From JBEGQX01 sp041180805 (GTDB taxonomy: Bacteria > Planctomycetota > Planctomycetia > Gemmatales > Gemmataceae): a stretch of DNA of 8,853 nt. Where the stretch lies: the NCBI GenBank assembly GCA_041180805.1, contig JBEGQX010000156.1, positions 1-8,853 on the forward strand, in the 5' to 3' direction. The number at the start of each line of letters is the position of its first letter. Within the stretch, counting starts at the first letter, position 1. Position numbers and translations under genes: made by a program. Below the pieces are notes generated by a model. The model was not told the origin of the DNA. It saw only the letters and a program-made list of their open reading frames with translations, and made no database searches. Shown piece by piece: positions 1 through 5,512 of this stretch.

Positions 1-2
1 GG

Positions 3-68
3 AAAATTCAGGGCGATGATCTGGTCCTTGAAAGCCAACGCATTGAAGCACACATCAGACAACCTTAA
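3..68 (+). other. Possible 3' end of an upstream coding frame
   Basis: From base 3 the third frame is open to a TAA at 66-68. It reads as a plausible amphipathic stretch containing IQGDDLVLESQRIEAHI. This looks more like real protein than the overlapping start of the protease frame, which is rich in Lys, Asn and Ser. It could be the tail of a preceding gene, or the true N-terminal continuation of the protease separated by a one- or two-base frame change between about 50 and 68. The segment is short and cut by the window edge, so this is only a possibility. Confidence 0.3.
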
Positions 69-1878
69 TAGCCCTGAAGCCGCCACTGGTTTGGCCAAAA
101 CCCATTCCATGGGGAAACCAATTGCCGAGAATGAAATCCGAAAATACCTGATGGAAAGAAGGGGCCAGGCATTAATCAAACAGGCATCGGATGTTTTGAA
201 ATACATACCATCTGAATCCCTCAAGGAATTCCAAAACAGCCTGCCAGAAGAAATGACTGCGGAAAATGTGATGGTGGACATGATGGTTTGCGAATCGTTA
301 GCTGATTTTGGCTATTTGATAAAAGTGTGGAACGAGCAAAAAAGTGAGCCATTTCAAGGCAAGCCTGAAATTAACGAGGTTTTCAAGGGAGTAAAAGCCA
401 GGCCAACCTTGGACAAGGGAATAGGAATCCAACAACCGGCGCCGACCGATCTTCGCATTCAGGCGATGGGAACTAACTTTCAGGAAAAATTAATTCTTGG
501 TGAAGATAAGCAGGCCAAAGTCCAATCGGCATTTCAAACCCTTTGCATTCTGGCAGGACGGGCAGATTCCAATAGCGCTGAGTTTGGCATGCAATTATCC
601 CCCGAAGGCAAATTGCAGGTTGATTTTGCCACGTCTCTCAAGGATTTTTACGCCCGACAAAAACAACTCACCTGGGCTTGTGATTTATTCCGGGATTCTC
701 CGCAAACAGCCGCTTTGGCCATGGTGAATCCCCAAGCGTCAAATGGGGCGGCAAACGCAGTGCCGGATGGGAAGCCTAACAAACCACCTGCCAAAATGGA
801 ATTAAAGGATCTGTTCGCACAGGTTGCGCCGTCGGTGCCTCTGATCAAAAACATGGAACGCAATTCCTCGGGTTCGGGTTTCCTGATCGAATCGAAAAAT
901 CGTTATTTTGTTGTAACCAATCGCCATGTTGTGGATGGCTCGGGCAAAAAGGGTGTGACAACCCGTTTCTACAAAACCACCGACGACAACATGGAAAAGA
1001 CATGGGAAATAAACCCCACCATTTGCAAAGTTGTTGCCGTTCATCCCACTGCCGATCTCGCAATCATTGATGTTCATGGGGCAAGGACTCTTCTGGACGA
1101 GAACAATATCCGCCCGGTTCAACTTGCGCCACGCAAGCACCAGCCCAAGGTCGGTGAGAAAGTTTTCGCCATTGGTCACCCCGGTGGTGGCAACCAGATT
1201 CTCACACGGACACTAAGCGATGGAATTATTTCTGCCACCGGCCGCAAAATGAACAACATGGGGGGTAATTTCCTTCAGGTTACTGTGGCACTAAACCCTG
1301 GTAACAGCGGTGGGCCACTTTTCGATGATTTTGGAAGGGTCATCGGCGTGAACACATTCATAATTCGAAAAAGCGCCGACAAGGGCGGAATTGCATTGGA
1401 ATCCCTGAACTTCTCTCTGGAGGTTTCCGCTGTTCACGAGTTATTGGAAAAGGTGCAGGGAGAGAATGCCCTTGCCATGGAGGATGACGACACACCATCT
1501 AAAAAAGATGAACAAACCGCCAAGGATAAACTTAAGGAATCACTGGCTCAATATACAAAGATGGGTTTCAGCCCCATGATCACAAACATGGAAAAAAGCA
1601 CCCAGTCCATACTTATCGGACCAAACGGCAACCGGGTGCTGGATCTTGAGCCAACCGATAAAAAACTTTTTGTGATCCTGGCCGCGGTTGTCCATACGGA
1701 TGACCTGGATTTGCAAGTGGTCAAAAAAGCCACTGGTGAAATTGTGGAGGTTGAAGATGAGAAAGGTGATGTCAGCGCCCTTCAAATCAAAAACGACAAG
1801 GCATCACCCCTGCAATTGATCGTGGCAAACCCGACCAACATGAAGGCGCAAGTCACCATCATCTACCTTGCGAAATAA
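16..1878 (+). CDS. HtrA-like (S1C) trypsin-fold serine protease without PDZ domain; 5' end uncertain
   Basis: This encodes a serine endopeptidase of the trypsin fold. The catalytic triad is visible: His304 in TNRHVVDG, Asp347 in PTADLAII and Ser431 in NPGNSGGPLF, with AIGHPGG upstream as in DegP/HtrA proteases. The protease domain covers about residues 265-480. Residues 1-260 are mostly helical, match no family I recognise, and end in an Asn/Pro/Ala-rich linker (238-260). The C-terminus has no PDZ domain; after a charged linker (485-510), residues 545-620 look like a small beta-sandwich with DLDLQVV, similar to prepeptidase C-terminal (PPC) domains. No signal peptide is visible from this start, so the real start may lie upstream. 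The frame is open to base 1. The ATG at 16 has AGGG only 2 bases before it, and the ATG at 109 has no clear ribosome site. The substrate is unknown. The gene ends 2 bases before the convergent RraA-like gene. Confidence 0.88.
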   Translation: MIWSLKANALKHTSDNLNSPEAATGLAKTHSMGKPIAENEIRKYLMERRGQALIKQASDVLKYIPSESLKEFQNSLPEEMTAENVMVDMMVCESLADFGYLIKVWNEQKSEPFQGKPEINEVFKGVKARPTLDKGIGIQQPAPTDLRIQAMGTNFQEKLILGEDKQAKVQSAFQTLCILAGRADSNSAEFGMQLSPEGKLQVDFATSLKDFYARQKQLTWACDLFRDSPQTAALAMVNPQASNGAANAVPDGKPNKPPAKMELKDLFAQVAPSVPLIKNMERNSSGSGFLIESKNRYFVVTNRHVVDGSGKKGVTTRFYKTTDDNMEKTWEINPTICKVVAVHPTADLAIIDVHGARTLLDENNIRPVQLAPRKHQPKVGEKVFAIGHPGGGNQILTRTLSDGIISATGRKMNNMGGNFLQVTVALNPGNSGGPLFDDFGRVIGVNTFIIRKSADKGGIALESLNFSLEVSAVHELLEKVQGENALAMEDDDTPSKKDEQTAKDKLKESLAQYTKMGFSPMITNMEKSTQSILIGPNGNRVLDLEPTDKKLFVILAAVVHTDDLDLQVVKKATGEIVEVEDEKGDVSALQIKNDKASPLQLIVANPTNMKAQVTIIYLAK

Positions 1879-1880
1879 GA

Positions 1881-2621
1881 TTAGACACAGAAGCTTTTGC
1901 GCATCTTTTCGCCAAGCTTTTTAATCCTGTTTTTGCATTCTTCCTGAGCCTTGCTGAAGCCTTCAATGGTGGGCTTTGTTCCTTTCAGATATTCTAGAAT
2001 TACCGCCTCCGCCTGCATGAATTCCTCGCAACTTTGCGCGACAAGACGAGCGGCATTGGTGGGAATAGTGGTCACCCCGTTGCGGTCGGCATGGATGATA
2101 TCACCACATTGGATACTGATACCGCCAACGTGAACAGGGACTCCGACATCCACCACCTGACAGTATCCGTGCGCACAAACGGTTCCCGCGGTAAATACAG
2201 GGAAATTAATCGCGGCAACCTGGTCCAAATCCCTGCCCGTACCACTGGTAATAAGCCCTGCTGCACCAAAGGTCTTGTAGGTGGTGCACATAATCTCACC
2301 AAATGTGGCAGCGGCACTAGGATCGTCCATATCCTGAAAGACCACCACAGCGGGTCCAGGGTAGCGCTCAAAATCTTTTAATTGCGCGCTTAAACCCGCA
2401 TAAACATTCCCAGACCTCGGTGGGTTTGCCGAACGAAAAGTAGCAGTACTGGCATAACCCACCATGGGGGGCAGGGATGGAAAAGCAGCGGTAATTCTGC
2501 GGTCCATGTAACCTGCCGTTCTTGGTCTTACATCCAGAAGTTCCCAAACATTGCAAACGGTGGGGGTGTCATATTTTTTCAACAGGGCCCAGGTATCTGC
2601 ATCCAGGGTTTCAAAGCTCAT
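1881..2621 (-). CDS. RraA-like protein (class II pyruvate aldolase / 'dimethylmenaquinone methyltransferase-like' family)
   Basis: A 246-residue cytosolic protein of the RraA-like fold (PF03737). Key residues visible are Gly108-Glu109, then Arg130-Asp131 in SGTGRDLDQ, giving an E-X20-R-D spacing close to the D-X20-R-D metal and pyruvate site of HMG/CHA aldolases. GDIIHADRNGVTTIP (173-187) is the conserved Gly-Asp / Asp-x-x-Gly segment of the family. It is longer than E. coli RraA (about 160 residues) because of an N-terminal extension of about 50 residues and a charged C-terminal helix (about 190-245). Members include RNase E inhibitors, oxaloacetate decarboxylases and 4-hydroxy-4-methyl-2-oxoglutarate aldolases; older annotations as dimethylmenaquinone methyltransferase are generally considered wrong. 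A metal-dependent aldolase or decarboxylase is more likely here than an RNase E regulator, but the substrate cannot be read. The start is supported by GGGAG six bases before the ATG, and a promoter candidate lies upstream. Confidence 0.9.
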   Translation of the reverse strand: MSFETLDADTWALLKKYDTPTVCNVWELLDVRPRTAGYMDRRITAAFPSLPPMVGYASTATFRSANPPRSGNVYAGLSAQLKDFERYPGPAVVVFQDMDDPSAAATFGEIMCTTYKTFGAAGLITSGTGRDLDQVAAINFPVFTAGTVCAHGYCQVVDVGVPVHVGGISIQCGDIIHADRNGVTTIPTNAARLVAQSCEEFMQAEAVILEYLKGTKPTIEGFSKAQEECKNRIKKLGEKMRKSFCV

Positions 2622-2653
2622 TGTTTTCTCCCATGTTATTGTTCATCCAAAGG

Positions 2654-2666
2654 AAGGATTATCCTT
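2654..2666. promoter_or_regulatory. 13-base dyad overlapping the -10 box of the RraA-like gene
   Basis: AAGGATTATCCTT is a perfect inverted repeat: six-base arms around a central T. It covers the leftward GATAAT -10 box (2658-2663) and lies about 33 bases upstream of the RraA-like start codon. A dyad at this place could be an operator, but six-base arms are short and chance is a fair alternative. No regulator gene is adjacent. Confidence 0.25.
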
Positions 2667-2686
2667 GCTTGCGAAAGTAGAGGCAA
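2658..2686 (-). promoter_or_regulatory. Sigma70-type promoter candidate for the RraA-like gene
   Basis: On the minus strand, TTGCCT (2681-2686) and GATAAT (2658-2663) are separated by exactly 17 bases. The -10 box matches five of six TATAAT positions; the -35 box keeps TTG. The predicted start of transcription is near 2651, leaving a leader of about 30 bases that includes the GGGAG ribosome site. Planctomycete promoters are poorly characterised, so this rests on consensus resemblance and position. Confidence 0.45.
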
Positions 2687-2695
2687 GAAAAAGTA

Positions 2696-2724
2696 TTGTT
2701 TGGCAATGAATTCCCCCCGATAAT
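2696..2724 (+). promoter_or_regulatory. Sigma70-type promoter candidate for the ccs gene block
   Basis: TTGTTT (2696-2701) and GATAAT (2719-2724) are separated by 17 bases, and the spacer contains a run of six C. The -10 box matches five of six consensus positions; the -35 box keeps only TTG. Transcription would begin near 2731, about 28 bases before the preferred start of the small membrane protein. It is the only promoter-like site I found upstream of the rightward block. Confidence 0.45.
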
Positions 2725-2758
2725 GAAATTGCTTTAACATCACAGGATGGAGCAAGAC

Positions 2759-3064
2759 ATGGTGAATTTGGTAATGGGAGTATTTTGGTTTTTAATTGCC
2801 TTTGGGTTGCTTTTTTATGAACCTTTTACCGGGCGTCAGGGCTATTCGCTAAAAATTGGCAATTCTAATATCAACGCTGGCTGGCTTGCCATGGGACTGG
2901 CCTTATGGAATGCCGCAAGAACCTGGTCTGCCTATTCGTACCAGCAAACCCAAATTCGCACCAGAAACGCATTGCTACAAAGGGAGCAAACACGCAAGGC
3001 AGAAGAACAAGCCAAAGCATTGGAAAATCCGTTACAAGATTTTAACGACAAACCGCTACAATGA
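2759..3064 (+). CDS. Small two-helix membrane protein, unknown function
   Basis: I do not recognise a named family. The 101-residue product has two hydrophobic segments: residues 2-20 (VNLVMGVFWFLIAFGLLFY) and about 40-58 (NAGWLAMGLALWNAART and on). A polar, charged tail (about 62-95, rich in Gln, Arg, Glu and Lys) probably forms a helix or coiled coil. I chose the ATG at 2759 because GGAG (2749-2752) sits six bases before it. The ATG at 2747 would add four residues (MEQD) but has AGG directly against it, too close for a ribosome site. The gene sits first in the rightward block, 91 bases before the lipoprotein, so it may be co-transcribed with the cytochrome c maturation genes. A direct role there is not shown. 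Confidence 0.7.
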   Translation: MVNLVMGVFWFLIAFGLLFYEPFTGRQGYSLKIGNSNINAGWLAMGLALWNAARTWSAYSYQQTQIRTRNALLQREQTRKAEEQAKALENPLQDFNDKPLQ

Positions 3065-3155
3065 TTCTAATGCTAGATGCCTGATCTTTTGTCAGGGTTT
3101 TGTTGGCTTTCTCACCACGGTTGAAATGCAATATCCAAAATTAGTCAGGAATTCA

Positions 3156-4229
3156 ATGAAGCATTTGCACAGGGGTATCGCAATCCTAGTTTGCGTTACC
3201 CTGTTATCACAGACAGGCTGCCAAAAAGAAGGAATCACTTCCTACGAAGTGGCAAGAATTGAAAGTAAAAGCAAGGAAAGCCCCACTGGCCCAGTAAGAC
3301 TTCTGGCTGCCATTTTTCAGCAGGGTGACGCCACTTGGTTTTTCAAGTTGATGGGTTCGGTTCCTGATGTGGAATCCGTGGAAAAGGATTACGACAAATT
3401 CCTTCAAAGTGTGCAATTCAAAAAAGCGGGTGAAACTACTCCGTTAACTTTTGAAGCGCCTGCCTCCTGGCAGAAAGGCGCCACCAGCGATTTAAGATTT
3501 GCCACCCTGCTTCCCCTGCCCCAAACCAACCCGAAATTTGAACTGACGGTGATCAAACTTGGCAAGGATTCCGGCAGCGTACTTGCAAATATCAACCGCT
3601 GGCGTGAACAAGTGGGGTTGGAAGCGGTATCTGATGGTGACTTGGGCAAATTCATCAAAAAAACAACCATTCATGGTTCCGATGCAATCCTTGCAGATTT
3701 CACGGGCCCGGGTGGCAAAAAAGGCATGGGAATGCCACCTTTCGCAAAAATGGGCAAGACGCCTACACCAAGACCGGAACAGCCAACCCTTGGTAATAAT
3801 GGCCTGCCTTCCGTAAGCAAGTTCCAAAAACCTGAAGGCTGGGATCAAATCGCCAATCTACCCATGAGCGTACTAACCCTGCGCCACTCCAAGGATGGCT
3901 CTAAACTAGATGTGACAGTAACGCCATTGGCGGGTAATGCTGGCGGATTGGAAAGTAACATCAACCGCTGGCGAACACAGTTAAACCTTGCCCCGTGGAG
4001 TCCCGAGGAAATCGCTAAAAATACCAAGAAAGTGGATCACTCTTCTGGTAATGCGCTGCTCATTGAGATAACAAGCCCGCAGGAATCGATATTGGGCGGA
4101 ATCATAGGAACTCAAAATACCACTTGGTTTATAAAACTGCGTGGCCCAGCAGCATTGGCAGCGGCACAAAAAACCAATTTTGAAAAGTTCATTACCTCGC
4201 TTGGCTTTTCGGAAGGAGCCAAACCATGA
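3156..4229 (+). CDS. Duplicated-domain lipoprotein linked to cytochrome c maturation genes, function unknown
   Basis: The 357-residue product begins with MKHLHR, a hydrophobic run and QTGC, giving a lipoprotein signal with Cys22 as anchor; Gln at -3 is unusual, where Leu is typical. The body shows two module types in the order B-A-A-B. B modules (about 48-88 and 310-351) contain TWF-x-KL-x-G followed by a helix ending F-x-x-S-x-x-F. A modules (about 96-184 and 222-308) start with a P/A-x-x-W segment, run through beta-rich sequence, and carry NINRWR (145-150 and 268-273) followed by Q-x-x-L. A Pro/Gly-rich linker (185-220) joins the halves. I recall this pattern from planctomycete hypothetical proteins, with no known function. 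The ATG at 3156 is chosen because AGGA sits five bases upstream and the signal peptide begins there; an in-frame extension upstream to 2856 overlaps the preceding gene and is not credible. The stop overlaps the resB start as ATGA, so translation is probably coupled. Confidence 0.85.
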   Translation: MKHLHRGIAILVCVTLLSQTGCQKEGITSYEVARIESKSKESPTGPVRLLAAIFQQGDATWFFKLMGSVPDVESVEKDYDKFLQSVQFKKAGETTPLTFEAPASWQKGATSDLRFATLLPLPQTNPKFELTVIKLGKDSGSVLANINRWREQVGLEAVSDGDLGKFIKKTTIHGSDAILADFTGPGGKKGMGMPPFAKMGKTPTPRPEQPTLGNNGLPSVSKFQKPEGWDQIANLPMSVLTLRHSKDGSKLDVTVTPLAGNAGGLESNINRWRTQLNLAPWSPEEIAKNTKKVDHSSGNALLIEITSPQESILGGIIGTQNTTWFIKLRGPAALAAAQKTNFEKFITSLGFSEGAKP

Positions 4230-5512
4230 GTGATCAATCCTTCAGCAGTTACAAGCCCACAGGGTTTTTAAAATTGCTTTTAACACTGGCATCCTTGCGA
4301 CTGACAGTCATACTTTTTTTGCTTTCTTTGTTCCTCGTATTTGCCGGCACACTGGCACAGGTGGATAATCCAACCTGGACCGCTGTCACCGATTACTTCC
4401 GGTCCTTTTTCGTTTTTGTACCAAGTCAGGTGTTTGTAAGGTTCTTCCAAGCTTTCAGGTGGGTTCCTCCCACCACTCAATGGGGTGGCGGTTTTTATTT
4501 TCCGGGCGGTTGGACGGTGGGTTTCCTGCTGCTGATCAATCTGCTGGCGGCTCATGCTGTGCGGTTCAAATTCAACTGGAAACGCTCTGGTATTCTCATG
4601 ATTCACTCTGGTTTGATTGTTTTAATGATTGGTGAACTGGTCACCGGCTTGTTCGCCGTGGAAGGCAATATGACCATGGAACAAGGAGGAGCCACCAATT
4701 ACCTGGAATTGAGGGAAACCTCGGGTTTTCTTGGCAAAATCAATGGCCCGGAACTGGCTTTCTCGGACCTTTCCAATCCGAAGTCTGAAAAAGTGGTGGT
4801 GATTCCGAACCATTTGATTCGAAACAAGGGAAAGCTTTCCGACCCTGCCCTGCCATTCGATATCGAGGTGCTGGAGTACATGAACAACTCCTCCATCAGT
4901 GAAAATACCAGTCAGGGAAACCTGGCTACCAAGGGCGACGGGATGAGCGTGGTTGCAATCAGCAAACCCGAGGTTTCAGGAACTTCCTCAGACCAGAAGA
5001 TTGATCTGCCATCCGCTTATATTCGCCTTATTGACAAAAAATCTGGCCAGGAAAATGGTGTCTACCTGGCTTCGGTATGGCTTTCCCTCTCCAGCACCAA
5101 ACCAACCCAGGAAGTGATAACCTCGGAAGGCCAAAAGCTGCAGATGGCCCTGCGCATGAAACGCTCCTACAAGCCATTTCAAATGGAACTGATCGAATTC
5201 AAACACGAACGATACTTGGGCACCAACACACCCAAGAACTTTTCCAGCAAGGTAAAGTTGGTGGACCCCGCGCGAAATGATAGCTTTGAAACCCTGATTT
5301 CCATGAACAATCCCCTGCGCTATGAAGGGGAAACCTTTTATCAATCGGGATTCCTTCCCGGTGACAAGGGCACCATTTTGCAAGTGGTAAGAAACCCGGG
5401 CTGGCTGCTGCCTTACCTTTCCTGCGCAATGGTTTCCTTTGGTATGCTGATTCATTTTGGAATGCACCTGAACCAGTTCATGAAGAAGAGGGCCGAAAAC
5501 CATGCAAGCTAA
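4226..5512 (+). CDS. resB: Cytochrome c biogenesis protein ResB (Ccs1/CcsB)
   Basis: ResB is the membrane partner of CcsA in System II cytochrome c maturation; the pair exports haem and presents it for covalent attachment to apocytochromes outside the cytoplasmic membrane. The 428 residues have four membrane spans: about 24-44 (ending in the GTLAQ motif), 97-113, 122-144 and 393-415. The large loop between spans three and four (about 145-392) faces the periplasm. Its end carries the family signature MNNPLRYEGETFYQSGF (360-376), followed by a short strand and the last span. His110 and His127, in spans two and three, are the candidates for the transmembrane haem ligand contributed by the ResB half in fused CcsBA proteins. 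Translation starts inside the lipoprotein stop codon (ATGA), with GGAAGGAG ending seven bases before the ATG. The length is that of stand-alone ResB, with no fusion to CcsA. Confidence 0.95.
   Translation: MSDQSFSSYKPTGFLKLLLTLASLRLTVILFLLSLFLVFAGTLAQVDNPTWTAVTDYFRSFFVFVPSQVFVRFFQAFRWVPPTTQWGGGFYFPGGWTVGFLLLINLLAAHAVRFKFNWKRSGILMIHSGLIVLMIGELVTGLFAVEGNMTMEQGGATNYLELRETSGFLGKINGPELAFSDLSNPKSEKVVVIPNHLIRNKGKLSDPALPFDIEVLEYMNNSSISENTSQGNLATKGDGMSVVAISKPEVSGTSSDQKIDLPSAYIRLIDKKSGQENGVYLASVWLSLSSTKPTQEVITSEGQKLQMALRMKRSYKPFQMELIEFKHERYLGTNTPKNFSSKVKLVDPARNDSFETLISMNNPLRYEGETFYQSGFLPGDKGTILQVVRNPGWLLPYLSCAMVSFGMLIHFGMHLNQFMKKRAENHAS

Noticed and set aside
2034..2381. 115-codon + strand frame opposite the RraA-like gene
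   Set aside because: It is an antisense shadow of a conserved enzyme gene, with no recognisable domain or independent support.
3080..3096. CCTGA/TCAGG hairpin after the small membrane protein gene
   Set aside because: A five-base-pair stem with a seven-base loop and only a broken T-tract is too weak to call a terminator.
2856..3155. In-frame N-terminal extension of the lipoprotein gene back to 2856
   Set aside because: It would overlap most of the small membrane protein in another frame and bury a good signal peptide 100 residues into the protein. The ATG at 3156 has AGGA at correct spacing; the ATG at 3126 lacks a ribosome site.
4988..5503. 171-codon open frame on the - strand inside resB
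   Set aside because: It lies wholly within well-supported resB coding sequence and its translation shows no domain, signal or ribosome-site support.
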